Shown in pieces: positions 10,316 to 25,916 of a DNA stretch of 64,000 nt. The stretch spans positions 13,111,811 through 13,175,810 of the forward strand of contig CM040085.1 of the NCBI GenBank assembly GCA_022496805.1, written 5' to 3'. The position numbers and the translations under genes are program-made. How positions within the stretch are numbered: the first letter of the stretch is position 1; the number at the start of each line of letters is the position of its first letter. Below the pieces are notes generated by a model that was given only the letters and a program-made list of their open reading frames with translations, did not search any database and had not been told where the DNA came from. Source of the DNA: Pohlia nutans. Its lineage: Eukaryota; Streptophyta; Bryopsida; Bryales; Mniaceae.

Positions 10316-12170
10316 TCACCACCCAAGCTCAGCTCGAAAGGAGGACCTCTGCTTCTGCACAACGCGAAGAAGAGTCTCCAGCTGAGCCAGGTCGATCTGT
10401 AGAGGCTGCCGACGAGCGTGATTCTTGCACCACATAATGCGGAAGCACGCATCCCAACCGAAGAGGGAGAGCAGCCGCATCCGCGTGCTCTCAGGAGGTC
10501 TGGCGCCCAGCAACGGATACACATCGATGCCAGCAGCGTGCGTGAAGTTCCGGAACGCATCCGTGTGGTACAGATACGGGAAAACCTCCACCACAACGGC
10601 CCCGGGCCTTGCAAACAGAAAATTCACGTTCTGTGATCCATGCGGAACCAGGAACAAGTCATCCTCTGCCACACTACGCACCTGCTCGCAAAAGCTGCCA
10701 ATTCCACCCGAGCGATGCTCCACGGGAACCATCAGCGTCCGTTCCATCACCTTCCCCGCGTCCAGCTTGTTCGCAAGCTTGCGTGGTCCAGCGCTTCGGT
10801 CTAACACAATCGCTCGAGTAATCGGCCATGAGGCGTTTCTCTCTTCAATCTTGCAGTAATTCAACACCTAATTCCAAACATTGTTTTTAGTATTCATGAA
10901 GCCCATGTTAAGGACCAAGGATTCATGGTTTTGAAATGAGAAAGTCAATTGATTATATTGTGAAAAATGGAATGCAGATGAGACTGAATTTTATACTACT
11001 GGAATCAGTGAAGAACAGTGCATATGTTGGTCAAAAAGGAAAGAAATTTGAACAAAAGAGAGTCCACATTGAGCCTACTCAAAACTGCCCATATTAAACA
11101 TGAGGCCCAATTCAGGCTTCTTGATCCTTTACGGGTTAAACCCCTAAGCGTCTAAAACGCCCAATATGGCCATCTGCAATCACTGAACTTTGCAACGGTG
11201 TCATTTTCTCATATTACCTCGGTTTTCTGATTGCCATACATCATTTTAAAGCTCTTGTTCTATACTACAAGATCAATAGTGTCGATCGTGTCAAACTGAA
11301 GTCATTTTCACACAAACAGATGATTTGCAGCAGGGGTTCCAATGTTCCTACACTACAGAAAATACGCAGTGCTAGAAATTCTGAAAAAGGACAAATAGGT
11401 ACCTGAGATCGCAACCAGGAGTTTGTCTCTTCATCAGGTACATACTTCACATGAGTCGGACCGGAGAAGAGCACGGCGTCTTTGAAGCAGATGGAGTCGT
11501 CTTTATGAACGGGGAGGGTATGAAACCTAACAGGGAGACCGAGGGCCGTTAACAAACCCTTGCCCCACACGGAGACGTCGCTCTGTGCAGCAATCCATTG
11601 CACATTCGCTGTTTTATTGATGAATTCCTTGAGCAGCAACGCGGGGATGAGCTTCTCGGCTTCGTGGTGAGGGTTAGGTTTTCCTGCAGGAAGGAAGCGT
11701 TGATCGAGCACGAGGCTAAAGCCTTGCACCCAATGCCAACCCTCGTTGCAATGGGAGTCCCGCTCGACTGGAATGGTCAGGGTCTCCCCGAAGAAGCGCA
11801 TGAACTTCGGGACTTTTGCGGAGGTTCTGGTTTCTTGACAGAGTCGGACCTTGTCAGAAGCGAAGCATATGTCTTGTACTCGGGGAAAGCACTCCGTGTT
11901 GCACTCTCCAGTGCAGTAGAGGTCGGAGTTCAGGAACGGGGTTGTGGAGCACGCGGGACCCGGAACGGGATTTGGAGAGTAGGAACGTGGAAGAGATGAA
12001 GGTGAGAGAAGGAACACGACGGTGATCAAAAACAGGAAGACGAGACACGCGATAAACAGATGGCGAATGCTTACGCGCGCAATAGAATTCCGTCGCAGCC
12101 TTGCCATCCATACATAGAGTGCGCTGCCCTTGCCCCGCTTTCGCTTCTTGCTCCACCCCGAGGGAAGCAT
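10316..12170 (-). CDS. Family 61 glycosyltransferase (DUF563 type)
   Basis: Coding exons are 12170-11403 and 10867-10316 (minus), joined in phase 0, giving 439 aa. The protein starts with a very basic tail (KKRKRGK), then a single hydrophobic signal-anchor at about residues 38-55 and a Pro/Ser stem, which is the usual layout of a type II Golgi glycosyltransferase. The catalytic part ends with VPHGSQNVNFLF...PGAVVVEVFPY (His about residue 332), which matches the HGA(G/S)..N(L)LF...P..VVEVFP signature of GT61 enzymes. The family transfers pentoses or GlcNAc; plant members act on xylan or on N-glycans. The acceptor of this one cannot be told from sequence. The start codon abuts the first repeat of the promoter shared with divergent PRMT3. 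The only intron (10868-11402) is almost entirely miniature transposon sequence. Length is normal for the family and no break is seen. Confidence 0.85.
10908..11139 (+). mobile_element. TTAA miniature element, family A copy 2 (GT61 intron)
   Basis: The interior matches the family A landmarks (CCAAGGATTCATGG, GAAGAACAGTGCATATGTTG, GAGGCCCAATTCAGGCTTCT). The left terminus is shortened to TTAAGGACC; the right terminus is GATCCTTTACGGGTTAA. Its right TTAA (11136-11139) is also the left TTAA of the following family C copy. Confidence 0.75.
11136..11374 (+). mobile_element. TTAA miniature element, family C copy 2 (GT61 intron)
   Basis: It is nearly identical to copy 1 over about 230 bp, starting TTAAACCCCTAAGCGTCTAA (one extra A). 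The right end stops at TACAGAAAATACGCAGTG without the terminal repeat. It ends about 28 bp from the GT61 splice donor at 11401-11402. Confidence 0.75.
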
Positions 12171-12735
12171 TTAAACCCTAAACCCAACCTCGAACTCGAT
12201 CAAAACAATACGATACAAAACGAAGCTTGATCTTCACTAACTTGGTTGCAGCAATCTTCAAAGCACCAAGGTAACCAAACGGCTGCCTTCCAAAGTCAAA
12301 CCTACGCGCTCGTTGCTTGTCCAGAATCTGCATTCCTTGTAGATTGTAAAGTGAATAATTACGGGACAACCTCGAACTCGATCAAAACTATACAAACAAA
12401 ACGAGGCTTGGTTTTCACCAACTTGGTTGCAACAATCTTCACAGCACCAAGGTAACCAAATGGCAACCTTCCAAAGTCACCTTCAAACTTACGCGCTCGT
12501 TGCTTGTCCAGAATCTGCATTTGTTGTAGATTGTAGAGTGAATAATTAGGGCACAATGCCTTAAACCCTAAACCCAACCTCGAACTCGGTCAAAACTCAT
12601 CAAACGACTTCCTTGCGACCTCCCGCAATCGTCAGCGACGTGACTAAATGGCTGCCTCTACAAACTTACGCGCCTCGTTGCTGGTTCAGAATCTATAACT
12701 AGTGTAGATTGTAGAGTGTACAATTAGGGCACGAT
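12171..12735. promoter_or_regulatory. Shared promoter of three ~185-bp repeats
   Basis: Between the divergent GT61 start (12170) and PRMT3 start (12801) the DNA consists of three imperfect tandem units. The AACCTCGAACTCG motif starts at 12186, 12368 and 12576. Each unit also carries TACGCGC(C)TCGTTGCT, CAGAATCT and TAGATTGTA(G/A)AGTG. AAACCCTAA telo-box motifs occur at about 12173 and 12563. Telo-boxes are known plant promoter elements; control of both genes from here is inference from position. Confidence 0.6.
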
Positions 12736-12800
12736 GGCTTAAACCATAAACCCGTTGTGTTCTCTTCAACGCCCCTGGCCCTCAAAACTTTGTAGCAACG

Positions 12801-16575
<3,775 letters not shown>

Positions 16576-16827
16576 ACATCCTAAGAGCCTTGTTTTCATC
16601 CATTCTTGAATATACTGACCTCATTCGTATAAGGCCAGGGCACTAGTCTCTCAATCTCTACACTTTGAACTCGTTATTATCACATTCTCCAATATCACAT
16701 TCCAGTATCTGCAGAGAATGTTTGCTATTGTGCACACATGTGGTTGGACACTTTCCACATGTCAAGTATCGACCTCATGCAAGTAATGGGTGGTATAAGA
16801 GTTATGAGTTTATCAGTGCATACACCT

Positions 16828-17442
16828 TAAGAGCACGGCCACCCATGCCCTCCCATAGTCTCTCACACTCAAGAATTAGAAGAAATATGCCAAGGGCCCT
16901 TCAAAAATGTCTCTTGACTCTCAATCCTAGCATGTTAAGAAATGGCCCTTCAAATCACTATTTAGTTGACTATATTCCCACATTCTACTTGTGATTGATC
17001 CATTAATTATCTGATGTGCACTTTTGATGTGTGAGGGCCGTACAAGGGTGGGGGAGTGTAAGAGCAGCTCCACCGCAGCCCTCCCAGAGTCCCTCGCACT
17101 TCAGAACTAGATGAAAAGTGCCAAGGGCCCTTCCAAAATGCCTCTTGACTCTGGATCCTAGCGTGTTAAGAAATGGCCCTTCAAATCACTATTTAGTTGA
17201 CTATATCCCCACATTCTACTTGTGATTGGTCCATTGACTATTTAATGTGCACTTTTGATGTGTGAGGGGCCTCCAAGGATGGGGGAGTGTAAGTGCAAGG
17301 CCTCTTCAAATGTAAATGAATAATTTCAGCGAGTCATCTCTAGCGTGTAGGAGTGGGGATGCTCTAAGTGCAAGTGCTCTTCAAATGTAGATGAATAATT
17401 TCAGCGAGTCAGCTCTAGCGTGCATGGGTGTGAATGCTCTAA
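16828..17442 (+). repeat. Composite repeat with AGAGCA...TGCTCT ends
   Basis: A ~235-bp unit (16829-17062) is repeated with about 90% identity at 17063-17298; shared parts include AGAAATGGCCCTTCAAATCA and TTTAGTTGACTATAT. A ~77-bp unit containing AATAATTTCAGCGAGTCA is then repeated twice (about 17291-17367 and 17368-17442). The outer ends AGAGCACGGCCACCC and GGGTGTGAATGCTCT are inverted, so the block resembles a tandemly amplified miniature transposon. No target duplication was found. Confidence 0.6.
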
Positions 17443-18060
17443 CAAGTAGACATGGTCAATGACCGTACTTTGATGCCCTGTGTCTATCCACTACTTACAC
17501 TCTTCTGTCTATTGAGTGTGGGTTCCAAATATGGTGGGCACCCTCTTTCGATATTGTGTTCCATTTCACATGATTATTCTCCTCCACTCCATGCACGGGA
17601 AAAGATACTTATGCTTTAATTGAACAGAGCATTTGGTCAAGTGGCGGAGGCTCCCATCCAAATTCTCTGAATCTGTTCACAAGAATCTCACCACGCATAA
17701 CTCCGTCTCACCTCCCACAGACTGGATGTGGAACATTTTGATTTGTACGTGGGTGCGTCCAATTTCCTGTCCCACAAGTTAGGGTCGTATAATGGTATTT
17801 GATTTCATGTCTCCTGCATACAGTGTAATACATGCAGATCAGCTACACTCTTGGAGTCTGCGACTTTTAGCTAATTTTTATAAGATAAAATTTGGTAAAA
17901 ATCAGTTTTATAACAATCGTGATACCTTTTTTCATTTTGTAAAAAAAAGAGGTTTATTTGTAACTCAGCTCCTGCTACAACCTTTGCAAAGCTTGAACCA
18001 TGTTTTCAAATGTTCATATAGGTCTTCATGACAGCTAGACAGCAACACAACATGCTACAC
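17443..18060. other. Spacer, no gene seen
   Basis: Mixed unique-looking sequence. A short stretch near 17805-17835 (TCTCCTGCATACAGTGTAATACATG) resembles part of the block duplicated upstream of the serpin. No coding region is supported. Confidence 0.4.
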
Positions 18061-18063
18061 TTA

Positions 18064-18426
18064 GGGCCACTTCACACTATGGCCGTCCAAGTCGAGAGGC
18101 CGTGGGATTGAGTGGCCAAACTTTGTTGAGAGTCCAAAGGAATGAGCTGAAAATAGGCAATAAAATATAGTTTTGATTTTTTATGAAAAGAAATCGACGG
18201 CCTCTTGACCATAGTTTGGGTTTTCATTCTTGTCCGACCCAAACTTCCTTTCTAGAGTCCATCCCCTTGGTCAAAAAGTGTTGCCATGTAGGCATTTTGG
18301 AGGGCGACGGCCTTTGGACTTTGGCCTCTAGTGTGAAGGGTCGAGAGGCCGAATTTTTGGTTTCTTGCAATCCGATTGGTGAAAATCGACGGCCTCTCGA
18401 CTTTCGGCCATAGTGTGAAGCGGCCC
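18064..18426. mobile_element. Miniature element with long inverted repeat and TTA duplication
   Basis: The left end GGGCCACTTCACACTATGG and the right end CCATAGTGTGAAGCGGCCC are inverted. The repeat continues inward into GTCGAGAGGCCG, for almost 40 bp in total. Both sides are flanked by TTA (18061-18063 and 18427-18429). TTA target duplications and GGG starts are typical of PIF/Harbinger (Tourist-type) miniature elements. The interior has further GGCCTCT/AGAGGCC inversions. Confidence 0.75.
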
Positions 18427-18534
18427 TTATATTCTCATATTGCAATGATTTTTCTCCTGTTTCAAATTTCCATCAACTTCCTTTTGTTACAAGAGAAGTA
18501 TGATTGCAATGGAATCTTACATTCTACTACGGTA

Positions 18535-18880
18535 GCAAGAGCATCTGCATCCTTCTCCCTTCAATTCACCCCTTGACCACTACCAAAATTTGGTGTCACA
18601 AGCTAGTCTCCACGCTCTTGAATCGCTATGTGTCCCTCTATATAGTCCGTGAATCAATTGATGACAATCATTATACATGGGTAATCATTATTGTCCATCA
18701 ATCTAAAAGATACCAAGTCCTTTCTTAAATTAGCTATAGAGGGATGTATTCAGATATCACTATATCGTGTTCATATTCCGTGGCACTCGCCTTGAATTTT
18801 CAGCAGAAAATACAAGCACTTATCATCCAATTTTCAAAGTATCTTCTGCTTTCAGTGGTAGGGTGCGGCCATGCTCTAAG
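18535..18880. repeat. Possible miniature element, AGAGCAT ends
   Basis: AGAGCATCTGCATCC at the left and GGTGCGGCCATGCTCT at the right form an imperfect inverted repeat around ~340 bp of non-coding DNA. The ends resemble those of the block at 16828-17442. No clear target duplication is visible. Confidence 0.35.
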
Positions 18881-18929
18881 TGTTGGTATCTGCATATACA
18901 AAACCTATCAAGAGAATCTTTCAGGTGTT

Positions 18930-20460
18930 TAAACTAAGTGGAACCTTATCACCAAAATGTAAGGGCCATATGAGCACTTGTCCAGAGAGCACTGTTTGAC
19001 AAGGAGTCCATCCTACTACAAGAGGTGAATAAGGTGGAGGCAGTTTACGGATTTCGACCTATTTAGAGCGATGGTTTTCAATGATAAAAAATTGCAGCAC
19101 ATAAAACTTTGGGTTTAGTAATCAAGCCCAATTTTTAATTAATTTTGTCACAATGTATGATTTTGTTTTGAATTTTCAAACTTAATCTGCATAGACCACT
19201 ATTGATGTTAGTAAGGGAACCAATATTTGTCTTTCATTTCTAGTCTAATCAGTTTGCTAACTTGGCATTCATAATTGATCACCAAACTACTACAACTAAT
19301 GATTGTGATAATTTGATTGGGAACTCATGAAGTTGAAACAGGTGCTTGAATAGGTGACTGGAATTGGTCCCTAACAGATTCTGATGCTTCTACCTTAACC
19401 CTGGAACGCCGGCAGGGACCAAAAGTGTCCTTTCAATGAAGAATAAAGGGCAGAAAATGCCTTGGGAACTGTTTTTCATCAATTTTTCATCCATTTTGTG
19501 AATGAAACATGTAATTGCTATCCATATTGACAGCTTTTGCATGTACAAGGTGTCAATATTGGGTCTCAATTGTCAATTGAGTAGTAAAAACCCACCGTGG
19601 TGTAGTGTATTTTAAGTTTTGAGGATCTTTTTGCCAAAACTCAATTTAAACCGTTAAATGATGTGTTTTGAATTTGAGCATAACTAGCAATATAAAGTTT
19701 ACTAAATATAATTTCTAGTACATTAGATTTTGAAAAAATCTAAGTTTTATATATTTTTTTATTATGGTCACAAGTTGAATACCCATTACCATGGGATGGT
19801 TATTTTTTATAGTTTTACTGCCACGGTAAAAAAAAAATACCGGAATGATCTTCATTGCAATTTACACCCATGGTAGAAATGTTGGCTTAATTGAATATAT
19901 ACTGTAATTGATATGAATTTCCTTAGCATTCACTTCAAAAAATTATAATAATTTCAATTTTTCACGTAAATGCATGGATATTTTTTGACATGTAGTATGC
20001 ACATGCCTTCATCTACTAAAATTATAATATTGGATTTTAATGCTAATTACAGTGCCAAAATAAATTGTGGAATGTGATTCTAATTCCATGGTATTTCCAT
20101 AGTAATAGGTCCGTCCTTTAGTTGTTAACAAGTATCAATGGAGTTGATTATGAAAAGTTTCAATTTCATATGTGGCTGAGGGAATAGATCAACTACCGAA
20201 TTTCTTTCTTTATATTTTCTTGGGTTCATCTTGCAGTGGTAATTGAGCCAAGCCGGTGGACTCTGATGAGTGCAAGCTACTTCAACAAAGTGAAAAACGA
20301 CATATTTCCTACTACTGTAGCGCATGCACATGAAGTACAAGAGAGAATCTTACTTACGTCCACCTGAAGGGTTTAATTATACAACAGATTTTGAAAGGCT
20401 CTACAGTAGCTAACAATGGAACTAACAAGTGAGCAGGCTTTGTCAAACAGAGAGGCCCAA
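18930..20460. other. AT-rich spacer, no gene seen
   Basis: No supported coding region. A lone TTAACCCTGGAACGCC at 19395-19410 could be one end of a TTAA element, but no partner end was identified. Confidence 0.5.
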
Positions 20461-21269
20461 TTAACCCTTTAGTGCCCGGATAACCACTAAGTGGTCACTA
20501 GATCACTGGAAAATGAAATTCTGGAAAATCTGTGAACCATCTCAGTACAGTGTCTGAAGTTCAGATGTGTAACTTTTGATTCTGGAGATGATGCAAAAAG
20601 AAAATTTGGAATCCGACTTTCCTAGATATCCAAATACCTATGTACAAAACACCAAAATGCTACAAATACCTCAAAATACAGAAAATACTTACAAATACAG
20701 CATATGTACTATGTTGTATTTCTAGAGATTGGAAGTTTGTTATCTCGTTTTTCTTTTTGGATTGTGTTCTCTTGTTCATGTTCCATTAGTGTATGTAGTC
20801 TGATCTTGATCACTATACTAACTCCTTTCTTATTTGAACGTATAAATTTTGTTCTAAACCGTACATGGATAAGTCACTTTCACTTATAAAATTCACAATA
20901 ATTATGTATGAGTCTATTCTTGACATGAAAGATTGCAATGAAGAGGTGTTGACACAAGTCATTGCTAAACATCTTCACTTTTATTTTTTGAAAATTTAAC
21001 CCAAATTCTATTTAACCTTGAAGTCACACACCCCCCGAAATCTCATTTTTGAGTGTGCATTATACGGTTCAAAGATATACTATAATCTTCCAATCCAACG
21101 GTCCGATCTTACCAAGATTTAACTGAGACTTGTTTCATTAAGCTATGCTTGCATTCGTACGATTGGATACTATTAATTCTACCCCTAATTTCAACAGAGA
21201 TAGATTTAAAGAAACATCACCCAGAAAAAGGTGGTTTCTCCATAACCACCCTGGGCGGTAAAGGGTTAA
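20461..21269. mobile_element. TTAA-flanked element, family F
   Basis: The left end is TTAACCCTTTAGTGCCCGG and the right end is CTGGGCGGTAAAGGGTTAA. The inverted repeat covers TTAACCCTTTA and then GCCC with two mismatches between. The 809-bp interior is non-coding. Only one copy is seen. Confidence 0.5.
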
Positions 21270-22490
21270 TGGTCTTGCTTGGGTCAGCATTCCTCTGGGA
21301 GCAAGTACTTTTCTGTCTGGTCTGTTTGTCCTTCTGTCGTATTAAGTCAACAAAGTCGTTGTTAATTAAAATTGGCACCCAAACCGTTCAATCACCCCCC
21401 TTGAATATGGTCCAAGTGGGAATGATTTTTAAACTCAAAAAATTTCCATGGATGGCATCTCAATGATGACTCCCATGATGATGGAAATTGATGCTTAAAA
21501 TGTACGTTCCTGCAACTCATGCACATTTGTCGCTGAAGCATGCAAGGAGCTGGCCCTTCAAAAATGAAACTTTTCATTCATATATATATAGAGAGAGAGA
21601 ACTCCGATACTACAACCGACGTGAATAAAGAGCCCGTTCGCCCGTAAGAGTGTTGTTGGTAGGCCCCATGGCTTAGAGAGACTCTTCTTTGGAGTACTGC
21701 CACCTTTCGGTGGTGGGACCATTCATATAGAATTTGAATTCAAGCCAGTGATTTTATTGGAGTTCTAGCCCCAAAAAAATCACATGAAATAGACAGTATC
21801 AGTGAACATTACATGACCAAAATACATAGAATATTTTTAGATATACGTAGAGCGCACTATTTTTTAATATTTTAGAGGTTGTTGCATATCTAGTGTAAAG
21901 TTTAACCCTCAACCTCTAAAAACACCAAATTAGCAATTTTTGCACTTGGCCAAGTGCATTGTCTGATGGCCACGACGGTGCAAAATTTGCACTTTTTTGA
22001 AATTTTACTCCCCTAAAATTTCATATATTCTCAATTTTTAAATAGCAACAACACATTCATTCATATCAAATTTGCCGTGAATTTAAAAAAATTAAACATA
22101 CCGTGCAATATTGTTTTATTACTATTTGATAGAAAATCAAAACAAAACGCTTCATTTCATATAAAAATGAAGGCACACACTATAAAGTAAATAATATTTA
22201 CACTATCCTACTACATCAAAGAGTTCTCCTTTGAATACTTTCTTCATCTGTACCACTGCTCCACTACGACTTGCTCATATGTGTAGTTATCTTCTTCTCC
22301 CAAACGACGATACTTCACTCCCTCGAGGTCCCAAACGACGATACTTCACTCCCTCGAGGTCACGGTATAATCCATCAACTCCAAGTGTCATACAAAGATC
22401 TGCCAATGTCAATTGAACAAATCTAAGTCAAATTTGGACTTCTTTAACTAAACAACTATATTTCCCAATTAACTTTTATAATTTTAAAAA
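21270..22490. other. AT-rich spacer with a 31-bp tandem duplication
   Basis: No gene is supported. A perfect 31-bp direct duplication beginning CCCAAACGACGATACTTCAC occupies 22299-22329 and 22330-22360. A TA/GA microsatellite lies at about 21580-21600. Confidence 0.5.
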
Positions 22491-23470
22491 AACCCAAGAT
22501 GAAATTTTCAAGGCCAGTAATCCCTAGAGACTGTAATGTTCTGTATTGCTTTCAAATCACAGAGATCTGAAGCAAATTCGTGTGTACATTGCAAAATATG
22601 CTAAATTTGGTTACTTTTAATAATAAATTTTGGAATCCAACATGAAATTTGGGTGCCCCTAACTTCTAAGGGCTCTAACATGGTGTTTGTCTTTAGAAAC
22701 GCGAAAATCTACATCAAATTTGAATATGTATGACAAAATATACTAAATTTAGCAGCTTTTGACTATAAATCTCGGAACCCAACATCAATTTTGGGTGCCC
22801 ATAAGCTCTAGGGATCCTAAAATGGTGTTTGTCATTCGAATTGCGGAAATCTACATCGAATTTGAGCATGTACGGCAAAATCTACTAAATTTAGCAACTT
22901 TTGTCTATAAATCTCGGAACCCAACATCAAATTTGGGTGCCCCTAACCTTTAAGGACTCTAACATGATGTTTGTCTTTCAAAATGCGGAAATCTACATTA
23001 GGTTTAAACATGTATAACGAAATTTACTAAATTTAGCAGCTTTTGTCTATAAGTCTTGAAACCCAACAACAAAGTTGGGTGCCTCTAACCTCAGGGGTTC
23101 CTAACGTGGTGTTTGTTTTTCGAATTGTGGAAATCTACATCAAATTTGAGAATGCATGACAAAATACGCTAAATATAGCAACTATTGACTATGAATCTCA
23201 AAATCCAACATCAAATTTGGGTGCTCCTAACCTCTGGGGCCCTAATGTGTTGTTTTTCTTTAAAATTGCGGAAAAAATTTACATCAAATTTCATCATGTA
23301 TCATATATTATGCTATATTTAGAAACTTTAAAAAGAAATTATTGACACCCAACATGAAATTTGGTTGCCCCTAACTTCTAGGGGCCCTAACGTAAAGTTT
23401 GTTTTTAGAATTAGAGAAATCTATGAAAATTTTGAGTTCTTAGATTAAATATGCTAAATTTAACAACTGG
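22491..23470 (+). repeat. Tandem array, ~143-bp unit, about seven copies
   Basis: The motif CCAACATCAAATTTGGGTGC and variants recur near 22640, 22780, 22920, 23062, 23205 and 23352, and a more diverged first copy starts near 22491. The spacing is therefore about 141-147 bp. Each unit also has CTAACNTGGTGTTTGTCTTT, GGAAATCTACATC and ACTAAATTTAGCA. Identity between units is roughly 75-85% by eye. There is no open frame across the array. Confidence 0.8.
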
Positions 23471-24952
23471 TGCATATTTGTTCGATCCAAATTAGATGTT
23501 CAAAATGTGATTGTAAATAACTACGTGTAATTAAAAGTAAGATCAAATGATTCGAGGTGAAAAGAACATATGCATAACATGTTTTCGAAAATAAACGGAC
23601 TTATGAAAATAATGCTTACCTCGACTTGTTATTCGTCACGATGTTGGCTCCAATCAAGCACGCCTACAAAGAATTATAAAACACAAGGTTAAAATCATTG
23701 TAAACATGCATTTTAAATTTTTTTGGTAATAAAAACATCACCTATACATCCTAGAATGCCTATATATTGAGCTTTACAACCCTAACTAGTGTCATTTGCA
23801 AAAAAGAAGAGTAGTGAGAGCATTACCTTTGAGAGGTAAAATGTGAAATGTAGACTATGAGGTCGGTTGGGCATTAAATACTTGGAGCACTTCGAATGGG
23901 CTTTTAAAAAAGTCATTTGATACTTGAGCGCACCCTCCCAAAAGGCACGCTTGCCAACCCCGCGGAGGTCCGTGGAGTTGGCAAAGGCCAATCAAGGCCT
24001 TTGGTCTAGCCGGACTTGGCCTGGCCCTGCGGTTTGCCCCGTCCCACCGCGGCAGCGGTAGCTACTGCCAGTTGCAGTTTTTATTTTTCAATTGTTTTTT
24101 TTTAATTGTTTTTTGTGTTTTCGTTTTCTTGGATTTTTTTAGTTTTGGTTTTTTTTACTATTTTTTTTGGGGTGTTTTATTTGTTTTGTGTCCTTTTTTG
24201 GAGTGTTTTCTTTTTCTTTTTCTTTTCCCCTATTTACTTTCTTGGTATTTTTTTGTTTTTCAGTAAAATAATTTGTGTTTTCTAGGTTTTATTTTGAATT
24301 TCAATATTTACCAAATAAATAATTTAAATATAAAATCTGCTCTTCTCTTCTAAACTTTTTTCTTCCTTTTCTTGAAACATTTGTTTATTCTCTAATTTAT
24401 TTTGGCATCCTATCTTTTTATTTTTTTGATTTATCAACAAGGAAATAAACATAGTATTAGAATGTACATAGTATAATACCAAAGTGTAGCGCAATGTGTA
24501 GTACAAGAGGAGCACACTTTTGGAAATTGGATCCAAACATTATCTTCAATTGGATCTTTTTTTCTAAATAATGAGGGAATGCCATTTGTGTTCCATGAAT
24601 TTTGGGACTACTGTGTGAGTGCCACATATACTACATTTATTGTTCTATGTGGGGAAGGTGCTGGAGTTTGGACAAGGCAAATGGGTTGCAAGGATGAAGG
24701 TTGTCCCTTAAGACATTGTTTTGTAGTAAATGAAGTACCAGTGCAACATTTAATGCATGTGTGACCAAATTTGCATGATTGGAGTAAGTTGAAACCCCCA
24801 AAATCCCACTTTAATACTTCGTCAATCCCCAACTCTAAAACCCACGGGTACCAAAATTATACCCCCCTGCAACTTCAAAAAAGGTCCATTTTTGTTCGAC
24901 AGGCAACAAGTGCATTGTCATACCCCCAAGTGCAAAAATTCCTAATTTAGTG
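23471..24952. other. Spacer with GC patch and T-rich tract
   Basis: A GC-richer patch at about 23940-24080 (containing ACCGCGGCAGCGGTAGCTAC) is followed by a T-rich low-complexity tract at 24080-24290. No gene was recognised. Confidence 0.45.
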
Positions 24953-25177
24953 TTTAAAGGACCAAGGATTCATAATTTTAAAATAAAAAAATCAATTGAT
25001 CATATTGAGAAAACATAATTCATATAGGACCAAATTTTATATCACTAGAACTAGTGAGGATCATTGCATGTGTTGGTCAAAAAACAAATAAGTTTGAATA
25101 AGAGGAAGTCCAAGTAGTACCTATGCAAAACTATTGAAAAACACATGGAGCCCAAATCGGGCTTCTTGGTCCTTTAA
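24953..25177 (+). mobile_element. TTAA miniature element, family A copy 3
   Basis: The interior matches family A (CCAAGGATTCATAA, AATTGATCATATTGAGAAAA, ATCATTGCATGTGTTGGTCA, CGGGCTTCTTGGTCC). The ends are altered to TTTAAAGGACC and GGTCCTTTAAA, so the outermost CCCC block is lost on both sides. Confidence 0.7.
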
Positions 25178-25916
25178 ACTCAATTACCACTACAAGACAA
25201 TGACAATCCCTAAAAACAACACAATCGGTTTATGTCAAGTTTCATTTATAGTTCAAAAAGTGAGACCTTAAACATGATTTTCCAAAATAACCAGAATCAA
25301 ATAATGGAAATCATACCATCTCGAAGTGCATGTTATTCCAATTTCATTACAATATTTTATTAAAATTTGTGTTAATTTCAAGATAAAACCTAGCAAAATT
25401 AATTTTAAAATATTAATAATAAATATGATGAATCCCACTGTACAAATGTGATCTTCACATTGACATATACAAGTTTGCGTTGTACATCAAACATTTTATA
25501 ATGAATATTTGAAAACAGTGTTAAATCGGGACGTTAAAGGGTTAATAATTTAGTACGTGGAAGGAGGTACACAATAGAAAAAATAAAATGATATTTATAT
25601 GAATATTGAAAGTGCAAGGATAGTCATACTCCACTTGTAATATAAAGAAGAAAAATGCGACTAAGAGAGATATTTTGAACTTGATGTATGAATAAAAGTT
25701 GCACATTATGAATTTTGGATTCTATCCATACGGTTAGATCTGTGATTGTAATCCCCAATATTTTTGTATAAAATTTGAAACTTAAAATTCAAAATTATTT
25801 TGTAATTTGGTTTCGAATAAGATATTGACAACTTGTGACTGAAATTTGTTGTGATGGGTTAAATGTAATACTCTAAGTGTAGTGATTTTGGAGATTTTTT
25901 GGTTGCTTAACCCCTA
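25178..25916. other. AT-rich spacer with an orphan TTAA end
   Basis: GTTAAAGGGTTAA near 25540-25552 is a right-end-like sequence of the TTAA families with no identified partner. No gene is seen. Confidence 0.4.
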
